From positions 3,659,501 through 3,723,500 of the forward strand of contig CP126168.1 in the NCBI GenBank assembly GCA_032881465.1: a stretch of DNA of 64,000 bases, given 5' to 3'. Both the position numbers and the translations under genes were made by a program. Positions 56,672 to 64,000 of this stretch are shown one piece after another (the first letter of the stretch is position 1; each line of letters begins with the position of its first letter). The notes below the pieces were generated by a model. That model was not told where the DNA came from, searched no databases, and saw only the letters and a list, made by a program, of their open reading frames with translations. This DNA comes from Parvibaculaceae bacterium PLY_AMNH_Bact1. Lineage in GTDB: Bacteria > Pseudomonadota > Alphaproteobacteria > Parvibaculales > Parvibaculaceae.

Positions 56672-57358
56672 ATGAGGTCCAGTTTCGCGATCACACTGGT
56701 CATAGCAGTGGCTCTAATAGGTGGGGCACATGCGGAAACACCGCAGGAAACGGCGCAAGAAGGCGCGGCTGACACGCCCCAACCAGAGACGAATCAGGGG
56801 ATTCCGCCCGAATATTTGTGGACCAATGTGGTCACGGAGTTCGACCGTGATCGTTTAGCGCGTCTTGATGAGGCCGTAGCGCTTGGCACCGAAGAATCCT
56901 ACGGCGCGTCGGCGACCATTCGGGAGCGCGCCGCCTTTCACAAAGTGATGGACGCGGAAACAAATCCCGTCAACGACGCGGACTTGCTTGGCTGGTGGGC
57001 ATGCCGAACCATCAAAGTGGGTGGCAAGTTCTCTGGTCTCGTCGTCTATAGCTGGTTTGACTGCAAGGTGAGCGTTCGGGACGGGTTCCTGTTCTTTGAA
57101 AAACGCTCTGGCTCGCAACGGCTGTCCGGCCGTCTTTATCAGGACGGGCCAGATCGCCGTGTCCTGCTGGCAGCCCCCACCTATAATGATGAGCCTCAGC
57201 GCACATATTCCGGGCCAGAAGGCGGGATCACTGACCCGCAACGCCAGGATAAGGCGGGCATTTTGAGCCAGCTGGAAGATGGCAGGCTGCGGGTGGTCTT
57301 CCCCTGGTCGGTTCTGGAAAGTACCTATGATGTGTTGGAGTTGAGGCGGCCAGACTAG
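56672..57358 (+). CDS. DUF4893 domain exported protein
   Basis: Start placed at ATG 56672, with AGAGG upstream and a signal peptide directly after (MRSSFAITLVIAVALIGGAH), 228 aa. The mature part matches DUF4893: FDRDRLARLDEAVALG, LLGWWACRTIKVGG, WFDCKVSVRDGFLFFEKRSG, and the closing VFPWSVLESTYDVLELRR. The two Cys (WWACR, FDCKV) may bond. Function unknown; periplasmic. It follows the pnp terminator. Confidence 0.85.
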   Translation: MRSSFAITLVIAVALIGGAHAETPQETAQEGAADTPQPETNQGIPPEYLWTNVVTEFDRDRLARLDEAVALGTEESYGASATIRERAAFHKVMDAETNPVNDADLLGWWACRTIKVGGKFSGLVVYSWFDCKVSVRDGFLFFEKRSGSQRLSGRLYQDGPDRRVLLAAPTYNDEPQRTYSGPEGGITDPQRQDKAGILSQLEDGRLRVVFPWSVLESTYDVLELRRPD

Positions 57359-57386
57359 GCCGATCAACCACCACGCCGGAGGGCAC

Positions 57387-58112
57387 GTGGCGACATTCAT
57401 CTTAGTTCATGGCGCCTGGCATGATGCAGGCTGTTGGGACCGCCTCGCGTTAAACCTGCGCGGCGCCGGCCATGATGTGCACGCACCAACATTACCGGGA
57501 CATGGTGCCGATCAGCTAAGCCCCTGGGTCATTACCATGGAAAAATACGCAGCCGCCATCATAGACGTTGCCGCTCAGCTGGAAGAAAAGCCGATCTGTG
57601 TTGGCCACTCCATGGCGGGATTTGTGCTCGCCATGGCCGCGGAGAGCCGTCCTGACCTCTTTCAAAAGCTCATCTTTCTGACAGCTTTCGTACCCAACAA
57701 AAGAGGCAGATTGCTGCCCATGATCATCGCCGACCCCTCTTTGCGCAAAAGGATACTCCACAGCGATTTCAATTTGTTTGCGGGGACGAACTCTGTGCGC
57801 CCTGCGACGGCGCCGGACTTCCTATACACGGACTGCGCAGCCGATCTTCAGCAGGAAGCGACTGCGGTTCTTATTCCGCAGCCAGTACGGCCTCTGTTTT
57901 CAAGTGTGGAAGTGACACCAGCACGCTTTGGTTCTGTCCCAAAGGCCTTCATCGAATGTACGGGCGATCAGGCGATCCCCATTGCTCTGCAACGCAAGAT
58001 GCAGCGTTTCTCAAAGTTTGATCAGGTAAAGACCCTTGAGGCCGCACACTCCCCGTTCCTCTCAATGCCGGAGAAAACAGCAGATGTTCTGGAAGAACTG
58101 GCGAATGTGTGA
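57387..58112 (+). CDS. Alpha/beta-fold hydrolase (esterase-like)
   Basis: A 241-residue serine hydrolase of the pyrethroid/salicylate-esterase-like group: FILVHGAWHDAGCWDRL at the N-terminus, nucleophile motif GHSMAG near residue 73, and the catalytic His in AAHSPFLSMPE near the end. GTG start at 57387 with GGAGGG ahead. No signal peptide. Substrate unknown. It converges with fabI (2-bp gap). Confidence 0.88.
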   Translation: MATFILVHGAWHDAGCWDRLALNLRGAGHDVHAPTLPGHGADQLSPWVITMEKYAAAIIDVAAQLEEKPICVGHSMAGFVLAMAAESRPDLFQKLIFLTAFVPNKRGRLLPMIIADPSLRKRILHSDFNLFAGTNSVRPATAPDFLYTDCAADLQQEATAVLIPQPVRPLFSSVEVTPARFGSVPKAFIECTGDQAIPIALQRKMQRFSKFDQVKTLEAAHSPFLSMPEKTADVLEELANV

Positions 58113-58114
58113 CT

Positions 58115-58969
58115 CTACTCAGCGGCTTTTTTTGTCGGTGCCGGGGCTTCCTCGGCTTTTATGTCTTCCCATTGCGGCATACCAACAATGTTGAAGCCTG
58201 AGTCCACATGATGGACTTCGCCGGTCACCCGTTTGGAGAGGTCTGACAGCAAATAGAGGGCTGAGCCGCCCACATCGTCGAGTTCAACGGTTTCTTTAAG
58301 CGGTGAGTGGGATTTGTTCCACTTGAACACATAGCGCGCAGATCCGATCGCAGAGCCTGCCAGTGTCCGCATGGGACCGGCAGAAAGGGCGTTCACACGA
58401 ATGCCTTTGCGGCCAAGATCGACGGAGAGATAGCGCACGCTGGCTTCCAGCGCCGCTTTTGCTACACCCATGACATTGTAGTTCGGCATCACCCGCTCAG
58501 CGCCTGCATAGGTGAGCGTGATCATCGACCCGCCGTTGGGCATCATTTCAGAAGCGCGCCGGGCAATGTCGGTGAAGGAGTAGCAGGAGATTTCCATGGT
58601 CTGACGGAAATTGTCCCGCGTCGTATCGACATACTGGCCTTTTAGCTCGCTCTTGTCGGAGTAAGCAACGGCGTGAACGATGAAGTCAATCTCGCCCCAT
58701 TTTTCTTTGAGCGCATCAAACAGCGTATCAAGGCTTGCTTCATCCATGACGTCGCAGGGCAAGAGCAGGTCTGAACCAAGCGACTCAGCCAACGGTTTCA
58801 CCCGGCGTCCAAACGCTTCCCCCTGATAGGTAAAGGCGAGTTCTGCGCCATGGGCAGCAGCTGCTTTAGCAATGCCCCAGGCAATGGAATGGTCGTTTGC
58901 GACGCCCATAATGAGGCCTTTTCGGCCCGCAAGCAGGTCGCCCGACTGAAATGCACTTCCGCGTGTCAT
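58115..58969 (-). CDS. fabI: Enoyl-[acyl-carrier-protein] reductase FabI
   Basis: FabI reduces trans-2-enoyl-ACP with NADH in each round of fatty-acid elongation. ATG at 58969 (GTG at 58981 possible) gives 284 aa. It is an SDR-fold enzyme with GLIMGVANDHSIAWGIAKA at the cofactor site, VHAVAYSDKSEL, and the catalytic Tyr/Lys region YNVMGVAKAALE. The C-terminus has a short Ala/Pro/Lys tail. Same strand as fabB and fabA upstream; a 6-bp hairpin (59057-59081) lies in the gap. Confidence 0.96.
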   Translation of the reverse strand: MTRGSAFQSGDLLAGRKGLIMGVANDHSIAWGIAKAAAAHGAELAFTYQGEAFGRRVKPLAESLGSDLLLPCDVMDEASLDTLFDALKEKWGEIDFIVHAVAYSDKSELKGQYVDTTRDNFRQTMEISCYSFTDIARRASEMMPNGGSMITLTYAGAERVMPNYNVMGVAKAALEASVRYLSVDLGRKGIRVNALSAGPMRTLAGSAIGSARYVFKWNKSHSPLKETVELDDVGGSALYLLSDLSKRVTGEVHHVDSGFNIVGMPQWEDIKAEEAPAPTKKAAE

Positions 58970-59056
58970 CTCTGATGCCACTCCTCAAATATTCTGTTGC
59001 GGCCCCCAATGAAGAACGGGTGTGCCGAAATGAGACGTTCTGGTCACTCAACTACT

Positions 59057-59081
59057 AGGGGGAGCAAGCTCTGTGCCCCCT
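59057..59081 (-). other. Perfect 6-bp G/C hairpin between fabB and fabI
   Basis: AGGGGG (59057-59062) and CCCCCT (59076-59081) form a stem with a 13-base loop in the 150-bp gap between fabB and fabI, oriented equally for the minus strand. No T-run is obvious. It may tune read-through or stability. Confidence 0.5.
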
Positions 59082-59122
59082 TAACGATTGGGGCTTCAGA
59101 TCGTATTACCTACCACTGCCGA

Positions 59123-60340
59123 CTAACCGTTATACCGTTGGAAAACCAGAGATCCGTTGGTTCCGCCAAATCCAAAACTGTTAGACAGGATTGTGTTCAG
59201 CTCCACATTATCAATCCGTCCTCGGACAATGTTTGCGTGAGCCACTTGCGGATCGATTTCCTTGATGTTGGCAGATTCTGCAATAAAGCCGCTTTCCATC
59301 ATCAAGAGAGAATAGATAGCTTCATGCACGCCAGCAGCCCCCTGCGCGTGTCCGCTCAGAGACTTGGTCGCACTGATGGGCGGCATGTCATCGCCAAACA
59401 CTTCAGTGATCGCCGTGATCTCTGGAATATCCCCCACTGGCGTCGATGTGGCATGGGGGTTGATGTAGTCGATCTTTTCGCCAACGCCTTCAAGCGCGAG
59501 CTTCATCGCGCGAATGGCGCCTTCACCTGAGGGCGCCACCATATCGGCACCATCAGATGTGGCCCCATAGCCAACGACTTCGGCGTAGATCTTCGCACCG
59601 CGGGCTTTTGCATGTTCCAGTTCTTCAAGTACCACTGTGCCGCCGCCGCCTGTGATGACAAAGCCGTCCCGGTTCACATCATAAGCACGGCTGGCTTCTG
59701 CAGGCGTGTCGTTATACTTGGACGACATGGCACCCATGGCATCGAAGAGAGATGAGAGAGACCAATCCAGCTCCTCACCGCCGCCAGCAAACATCATGTC
59801 TTGCTTGCCCCATTGAATCTGTTCGACAGCGTTGCCAATACAGTGGGTCGATGTGGTACACGCAGAGCTGATGGAGTAGCTCGGGCCCTTGATCTTGAAG
59901 AGGGTCGAAAGGTTTGCAGAAACCGTGCTCGACATGGCTTTCGGTACGCTCGTTGGCCCGATACGTTTTGGGCCTTTTTCCCGCGTGATGTCAGCAGCGG
60001 CAACAATCGCTTTTGTCGACGGCCCGCCGGAGCCAAGAATGGCGCCCGTGCGGTCATTGCTGACTTCATTATCTTCAAGGCCCGCGTCACGGATCGCCTG
60101 ATCCATCGCGATATAGGTGTAAGCCGCACCGTCACCCATAAAGCGGCGCGTCTTGCGGTCGAGCACTTCTTCCAGATCCAGCTTCAGGGATCCGTGCACC
60201 TGGCTTCGAAAGCCGAGTTCTGTGTATTTCTCAGCTTTGACAATGCCTGACTTGGCTTCGCGAAGGCTGGAAACTACTTCCTGCACATTATTGCCAAGGC
60301 TGGACACAATGCCCATTCCGGTAACGACAACACGCCTCAT
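59123..60340 (-). CDS. fabB: Beta-ketoacyl-ACP synthase I
   Basis: FabB elongates acyl chains and is needed, with FabA, for unsaturated fatty acids. ATG at 60340 (GGAG upstream, [16 protein letters not shown]) gives 405 aa. The catalytic triad is visible: Cys in [14 protein letters not shown] near residue 163, His in [11 protein letters not shown] near 299 and His in [11 protein letters not shown] near 334. It follows fabA by about 120 bp on the same strand. Confidence 0.96.
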   Translation of the reverse strand: MRRVVVTGMGIVSSLGNNVQEVVSSLREAKSGIVKAEKYTELGFRSQVHGSLKLDLEEVLDRKTRRFMGDGAAYTYIAMDQAIRDAGLEDNEVSNDRTGAILGSGGPSTKAIVAAADITREKGPKRIGPTSVPKAMSSTVSANLSTLFKIKGPSYSISSACTTSTHCIGNAVEQIQWGKQDMMFAGGGEELDWSLSSLFDAMGAMSSKYNDTPAEASRAYDVNRDGFVITGGGGTVVLEELEHAKARGAKIYAEVVGYGATSDGADMVAPSGEGAIRAMKLALEGVGEKIDYINPHATSTPVGDIPEITAITEVFGDDMPPISATKSLSGHAQGAAGVHEAIYSLLMMESGFIAESANIKEIDPQVAHANIVRGRIDNVELNTILSNSFGFGGTNGSLVFQRYNG

Positions 60341-60458
60341 GGTTCTACTCCATGGCTGGGCGGGGGAACCCGCAATCAATTTCGGTTACCTCTTATGTAA
60401 CCCGAAAGTGGCTTTTGTGAGAAATCGCAATCTTGCTGATTTTACTTAAGCCAGCTGC

Positions 60459-60971
60459 TTAGTCAGACGGGCCTTCTACGACAACACGCAGATCTTCTGC
60501 TTTGTAGATGGGTTCGCCGTCGGCTTTCAAAACACCGTCCGCGGTCAACATGACGATCTTGCGGTTGATGACCCGCTTCAGGTCGATCTCATATTCGATC
60601 TTCTTGACCTCAGGTGTCACCATGCCGGAAAAGCGGACCGATCCCACACCAATGGCCCGACCCTTGCCCTGTGCACCCATCCAGCCAAGATAAAACCCGA
60701 CCAGCTGCCACATGCCATCAAGACCAAGACAGCCTGGCATAATCGGGTCGCCTTCGAAGTGGCACGGGAAGAACCAGCGGTCCTCGGTGATGTCGTATTC
60801 GGCTCGGATAAGGCCTTTATCGTTGGCACCGCCTGTATCTGCTATTTGTGTGATGCGGTCCATCATCAGCATAGGCGGCAGCGGCAGCTGCGCATTTCCA
60901 GGACCAAACAAGTCCCCATGCGCACATGCCAACAGGTCTTCATATGAATAGCTCGACTTTTGCTCAGCCAT
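60459..60971 (-). CDS. fabA: 3-hydroxydecanoyl-ACP dehydratase/isomerase
   Basis: FabA dehydrates 3-hydroxydecanoyl-ACP and isomerises the product, starting anaerobic-type unsaturated fatty-acid synthesis. The 170-residue hot-dog-fold enzyme shows [12 protein letters not shown] near residue 29, the active-site His in [23 protein letters not shown] near 69-91. Length fits. It is divergent from irr across 300 bp. Confidence 0.97.
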   Translation of the reverse strand: MAEQKSSYSYEDLLACAHGDLFGPGNAQLPLPPMLMMDRITQIADTGGANDKGLIRAEYDITEDRWFFPCHFEGDPIMPGCLGLDGMWQLVGFYLGWMGAQGKGRAIGVGSVRFSGMVTPEVKKIEYEIDLKRVINRKIVMLTADGVLKADGEPIYKAEDLRVVVEGPSD

Positions 60972-61190
60972 GTCCGTTCAATCACCCCGCCCGTTTGTTT
61001 GCTGACATATGTAGTGTTTTCCGGATCGCGCCGGGTCAGCATCTGTTGAGCGCTTGGTAACATACGCGGCAAGCCCCGCAAACCCTTGATTTTTATGGCA
61101 AGAATGCCATTTTGCCGGAATCCGAGCGCTAGGAGGCCGGTAGGTCGACCACTTGACAAGACGCCCGCAATTCCCACATGGTAGAGTATT

Positions 61191-61209
61191 GTTTGTAATC
61201 GTTACAAAC
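61191..61209. promoter_or_regulatory. Perfect 19-bp palindrome (8-3-8) upstream of irr
   Basis: GTTTGTAA (61191-61198), TCG, TTACAAAC (61202-61209): a perfect inverted repeat 62 bp before the irr ATG, shortly after a TTGACA box at 61153-61158. It has the size of a dimer-binding operator. It does not match the Irr-box or the Fur box as I know them. The regulator is unknown; it could act on irr or the divergent fabA. Confidence 0.75.
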
Positions 61210-61270
61210 TGGAACCCGGTATCTGGTGACCCCAATTGGGCACCGGTCGCGTAGAAAAGACAGGTTGGAC

Positions 61271-61687
61271 ATGACAGATCGTCCGTATAGTCAGACTTTG
61301 GCCCGGCTCCGTGAGGCAGGACTTCGGCCCACCCGCCAGCGCCTGGCGCTTGGACGCCTGCTTTTTGACGAAGGCGATTGTCACGTGACCGCTGAACGCC
61401 TCCACGAGCAGGCACAGGAAGTTGGCGTCTCAGTATCGCTGGCCACCGTCTACAATACCCTGCATCAGTTTACCGAGGTGGGCCTGCTGCGTGAGGTTGT
61501 CGTCGACAGTTCACGAACCTATTTCGATACCAATATTTCTGATCATCATCATATCTTCCACGAAGACGAGGGCAGTCTGACGGACATTTCAGGCCAGATG
61601 ATCGATGTGGCGGGTCTGCCTGACGTGCCAGAAGGCACCGAACTGTCCCGTGTTGATGTTGTTGTTCGGGTCCGCAACAGCTCCTGA
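61271..61687 (+). CDS. irr: Iron response regulator Irr (Fur family)
   Basis: Irr is the heme-responsive Fur-family regulator of alphaproteobacteria. ATG at 61271 gives 138 aa. The winged helix has GLRPTRQRLALGRLLF and SLATVYNTLHQFTEVGLL; the HHH heme-related stretch is DHHHIFHED near residue 93. The short heme regulatory Cys-Pro motif of Bradyrhizobium Irr is absent; Cys is found in GDCHVTAE. Irr adjacent to fabA-fabB-fabI is a rhizobial arrangement. Confidence 0.95.
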   Translation: MTDRPYSQTLARLREAGLRPTRQRLALGRLLFDEGDCHVTAERLHEQAQEVGVSVSLATVYNTLHQFTEVGLLREVVVDSSRTYFDTNISDHHHIFHEDEGSLTDISGQMIDVAGLPDVPEGTELSRVDVVVRVRNSS

Positions 61688-61717
61688 TCGTTGAAGTTGT
61701 TTTTGCAACTCATTCTC

Positions 61718-61734
61718 TTTAGAAGAATTATAAA
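61718..61734 (+). promoter_or_regulatory. Iron control element-like (Irr box) upstream of rubrerythrin gene
   Basis: TTTAGAA-GAA-TTATAAA differs from a perfect TTTAGAA-N3-TTCTAAA palindrome at one base. It lies 3 bp upstream of the -35 box of the rubrerythrin promoter and next to irr itself. The consensus is recalled from published Irr regulons. The position fits activation rather than simple blocking. Confidence 0.65.
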
Positions 61735-61737
61735 GAG

Positions 61738-61766
61738 TTGACGAACCTGTTGGTGCGTCTTAACTT
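61738..61766 (+). promoter_or_regulatory. Candidate rubrerythrin promoter
   Basis: TTGACG (61738-61743) and TAACTT (61761-61766) with 17-bp spacing, about 58 bp before the ATG at 61824. The -35 is one base off consensus and the spacing is ideal. Confidence 0.65.
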
Positions 61767-61823
61767 CTTTGCGACTACGTCCTGGGAGGCGTGTGGAAAA
61801 GCGCAAAGGCGAGGAGAACGCAA

Positions 61824-62243
61824 ATGTCGCTAGCAGGGTCTAAGACCGAAGGTAATCTCAAAGATGCGTTTGCAGGTGAAAGCCAGGCAAACCGCCGCTA
61901 TCTCTACTTCGCCCAAAAGGCGGATGTAGAAGGCTACAACGATGTGGCAACCGTATTCCGCTCAACTGCGGAAGGCGAAACGGGCCACGCGCACGGCCAT
62001 CTGGAATTTTTGGAAGCTGTTGGTGACCCGGCAACGGGTGAGCCAATTGGCAGCACCGATCTGAACCTCAAAGCAGCAATTGCTGGCGAAACGCATGAAT
62101 ATACGGACATGTATCCGGGCATGGCGCGCACAGCACGCGAAGAAGGTTTTGACGAAATCGCAGACTGGTTCGAAACGCTTGCAAAAGCTGAAAAGAGCCA
62201 CGCGGGTCGTTTTCAAAAAGCCCTCGACAATCTCGACGACTAA
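61824..62243 (+). CDS. Rubrerythrin (di-iron domain only)
   Basis: ATG at 61824 with GAGGAG upstream, 139 aa. The ferritin-like four-helix bundle shows paired metal motifs: [25 protein letters not shown] (ExxH), AIAGETHEY and AEKSHAGRF (ExxH). The C-terminal rubredoxin domain of classical rubrerythrin is missing, so electrons must come from another protein. Rubrerythrins reduce hydrogen peroxide. It is followed by a strong terminator and the Fe-S protein gene. Confidence 0.93.
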   Translation: MSLAGSKTEGNLKDAFAGESQANRRYLYFAQKADVEGYNDVATVFRSTAEGETGHAHGHLEFLEAVGDPATGEPIGSTDLNLKAAIAGETHEYTDMYPGMARTAREEGFDEIADWFETLAKAEKSHAGRFQKALDNLDD

Positions 62244-62252
62244 AGTAAGTGC

Positions 62253-62289
62253 AGGGCGGTCTAAACAAATAGACCGCCCTCTTTCTTTC
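62253..62289 (+). terminator. Rho-independent terminator after rubrerythrin gene
   Basis: An 11-bp perfect stem (AGGGCGGTCTA / TAGACCGCCCT) with loop AACAAA and a pyrimidine-rich tail with T-triplets. It lies between the rubrerythrin stop and the Fe-S oxidoreductase start 30 bp later, so the two genes may be uncoupled in part. Confidence 0.9.
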
Positions 62290-62318
62290 ATGCGCAAGAG
62301 AAACAGAGAAAGCCTGGC

Positions 62319-63686
62319 ATGAGCAGAGAAGGCAGCTTGGATGCGCCGACGCGTCATCCGATAGATTGGCAGAACCCCGACTTTTACAATCGTGATCAGC
62401 TGGACGAAGAGCTTCGTCGCGTTTTTGACATTTGTCATGGCTGCCGGCGCTGTTTCAATCTCTGCGATAGTTTTCCGCGGCTCTTTGATCTGATCGATGA
62501 CAGCGACAGCGGCGAGCTGGACAGTGTCTCCAGCGATGATTTTGGTTCAGTTGTGGATGCCTGCACGCTCTGCGACATGTGTTTCATGACCAAATGTCCT
62601 TATGTGCCTCCGCACGAGTTCAATCTTGATTTCCCCCATCTCATGTTGCGTTACCGCGCCATCGAAACCAAAGCTGCTGGTGGTCCACCATTCGTGCCGG
62701 GCCAGTTGGCTAAGATGGATCGCAACGGCAAGCTTGCAGCACCCGTTGCCGGGCTCGCGAACTGGGGATCAAAACGCTCCAACAAATTGACGCGACCGTT
62801 GATGGAAAAAGTCGCCGGCATTGATGCTCGCGCTGAGCTCCCAAAATTTGCAGGCAAGACTTTCATGATGCGCGCCAAAGCAGAAGACGCCGCAGGCACG
62901 CTGACTGTGAACACAGACGCACCAGGCATGGGCCGTAAGGCAGCGCTCTTTGCTACATGTTTTGTGAATTACAACAACCCCACAGTCGGTGAGGCAGCGC
63001 GCAAACTGCTCGCGCATATCGGTGTCGACACGCGGCCTGCCTATCCAGGCTGTTGCGGCATGCCCCACCTTGAGAGCGGTAATATCGAAAAGGTCGCCGA
63101 GCAGGCGCGCAAGGTTTCAACCGAACTGAAACCACTCATCGATGAGGGCTATGACGTTATCGCGCTCACCGCATCCTGCGGCTTGATGCTGAAATTTGAG
63201 TGGCCGCTTATTCTGCCTGATGACGAGAATGTAAAAGCCTTGTCAGAAGCGACATTTGATGTGGATGAATATGTTGTCGATATCGCCAAGAAAGAAGGCC
63301 TGCCCGACGGCATGACCCCCGTTGAAGGGGGCGTGACAGCACATCTTGCCTGCCATGCACGCGCTCAGAATATGGGGCCGAAATCTGCTGAGATGATGCG
63401 CCTCATCCCCGATACAAAAATAGATGTGGTCGAGCGCTGTTCCGGCCACGGCGGTACGTTTGGCGTCATGAAGGAGACGTTTGATCTTGCAATGAAAGTC
63501 GGTAAGACGGCTGCGCGCAATGTCGCCAAAACGGAAAATAAATATGTGACGTCTGATTGTCCGCTCGCCGCCAAGCATTTGGTGCACGAAGTCGAAACGC
63601 TGAAGGACGATGCAGATCCCAAACCTCTGCCGCAAGCCCAACACCCCATTGAAATTATGGCCCGTGCATATGGCCTGATTGAATAA
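62319..63686 (+). CDS. Heterodisulfide reductase/GlpC-type iron-sulfur protein
   Basis: A 455-residue protein with two four-Cys [4Fe-4S] motifs at the N-terminus (CHGCRRCFNLC and CTLCDMCFMTKCPYVPP, about 38-98) and two CCG-type domains (PGCCGMPH near 248; HLACHARAQ and RCSGHGG, in which the second CCG is altered). Such proteins move electrons between cofactors. It sits between rubrerythrin and DUF3501, a trio seen in many proteobacteria; a peroxide-reducing electron chain is inferred. A palindromic repeat begins at its stop codon. Confidence 0.92.
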   Translation: MSREGSLDAPTRHPIDWQNPDFYNRDQLDEELRRVFDICHGCRRCFNLCDSFPRLFDLIDDSDSGELDSVSSDDFGSVVDACTLCDMCFMTKCPYVPPHEFNLDFPHLMLRYRAIETKAAGGPPFVPGQLAKMDRNGKLAAPVAGLANWGSKRSNKLTRPLMEKVAGIDARAELPKFAGKTFMMRAKAEDAAGTLTVNTDAPGMGRKAALFATCFVNYNNPTVGEAARKLLAHIGVDTRPAYPGCCGMPHLESGNIEKVAEQARKVSTELKPLIDEGYDVIALTASCGLMLKFEWPLILPDDENVKALSEATFDVDEYVVDIAKKEGLPDGMTPVEGGVTAHLACHARAQNMGPKSAEMMRLIPDTKIDVVERCSGHGGTFGVMKETFDLAMKVGKTAARNVAKTENKYVTSDCPLAAKHLVHEVETLKDDADPKPLPQAQHPIEIMARAYGLIE

Positions 63687-63745
63687 AGCGTTTCCAGGAA
63701 AAGTGGCCAGGTCAGACTTGGCGGTTTTCCGTCCGGAAACGCGAC
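63686..63745. repeat. Intergenic palindromic repeat, copy C
   Basis: GCGTTTCC (63688-63695) pairs with GGAAACGC (63735-63742), and GGAAAA (63697-63702) pairs with TTTTCC (63725-63730). It begins at the stop codon of the Fe-S protein and is closely alike, over about 60 bp, to copy A 34 kb away. It could form a stem-loop at the 3' end of the Fe-S gene message. Confidence 0.92.
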
Positions 63746-63812
63746 AAACATACTGATCGATTTGAAGGTCAAACTTGAAACACATAGCAATTTGTCTAGC
63801 TGGAACGAACTT

Positions 63813-64000
63813 ATGAGTGCTGCTCGCAAATCAATTTCACCCGACGATATTCTCGATATGAAGACCTATGAGGGTGAGCGGGATGATCGTCGTGCACACC
63901 TGCGCGATATCAAACGCGACCGCCGTGTCGAGGTTGGTCCCTGCGCGACATTCTATTTCGAGAACTACGACACCATGCTGCACCAGATCCACGAGATGCT
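63813..64000 (+). CDS. DUF3501 family protein (truncated by window end)
   Basis: The first 62 codons are present. The start SPDDILDMKTYEGERDDRRAH and RDRRVEVGPCATFYFENYDTM matches DUF3501, a family of unknown function that travels with rubrerythrin and the GlpC-like Fe-S protein. The remainder lies beyond the window. Start ATG at 63813; the ribosome site (GGAA) is weak. Confidence 0.88.
   Translation, partial: MSAARKSISPDDILDMKTYEGERDDRRAHLRDIKRDRRVEVGPCATFYFENYDTMLHQIHEM

Overview
The window is a dense piece of alphaproteobacterial chromosome of roughly 55-60% G+C (estimated by eye). It is most likely from a Hyphomicrobiales/Parvibaculales-type marine or soil bacterium. The lineage signs are: irr divergent from fabA-fabB-fabI; the tsaB-rimI-fur-plsC-miaB-phoH-ybeY-corC-lnt-HTH-metK-trmB-rimP-nusA-ylxR-infB-rbfA-truB-rpsO-pnp order; an OlsB-type acyltransferase; clustered GANTC (CcrM) sites; and small intergenic palindromes like those of rhizobia. 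No rRNA, tRNA, CRISPR array, transposase or prophage gene was recognised. Nothing looks clearly pseudogenised. Two genes run off the ends (LpoA-like lipoprotein on the left, DUF3501 protein on the right).

Layout. 1-3.5 kb: LpoA-like lipoprotein, divergent from rsmI-yraN-BON lipoprotein (the same gene set as the E. coli yraL-yraP region). 3.6-5.8 kb: gshB and a two-subunit nitrile hydratase with no activator gene. 5.8-18.6 kb: mixed metabolic and envelope genes (pectin acetylesterase-like enzyme, ComM-like ATPase, hybrid histidine kinase, AmpG-like transporter, OlsB-like acyltransferase, FkbM methyltransferase, MaeB, two GNAT enzymes), with a 61-bp tandem-repeat array at 10.8-11.1 kb. 18.7-19.6 kb: a Panacea (SocA/DUF4065) toxin-antitoxin-like pair. 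20-26 kb: mutS and glnD. 26.3-28.1 kb: a three-gene TIGR04255 cassette sitting between glnD and murJ. 28-36 kb: murJ, trpS, kdsA, DUF2333, a universal stress protein, an Nfu-type scaffold, a RutE-like reductase, tsaB, rimI. 36-57 kb: the long translation/RNA-maturation run from fur to pnp. 57-61 kb: a hydrolase and fabI/fabB/fabA. 61-64 kb: irr and an iron/peroxide stress group (rubrerythrin, Fe-S oxidoreductase, DUF3501).

How the genes work together. The backbone is housekeeping: tRNA modification (tsaB, miaB, trmB, truB), ribosome maturation (rimP, rbfA, rimI, ybeY, rsmI), transcription termination and initiation factors (nusA, infB), lipid and envelope synthesis (plsC, lnt, murJ, kdsA, olsB, fab genes) and iron/redox control (irr, fur-like, nfu, rubrerythrin). 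Accessory content is limited to the Panacea pair, the TIGR04255 cassette, the nitrile hydratase pair and several repeats.

The most interesting signals are: (1) the TIGR04255 three-gene cassette, whose two partners I cannot assign; (2) the Panacea pair with an unassigned partner and an apparently leaderless promoter; (3) a family of dispersed intergenic hairpins, two of which differ by paired compensatory changes in both stems, and a related 61-bp unit amplified in tandem behind a kinase gene; (4) an Irr-box-like palindrome placed just upstream of the -35 of the rubrerythrin gene and a perfect 19-bp palindrome in front of irr.
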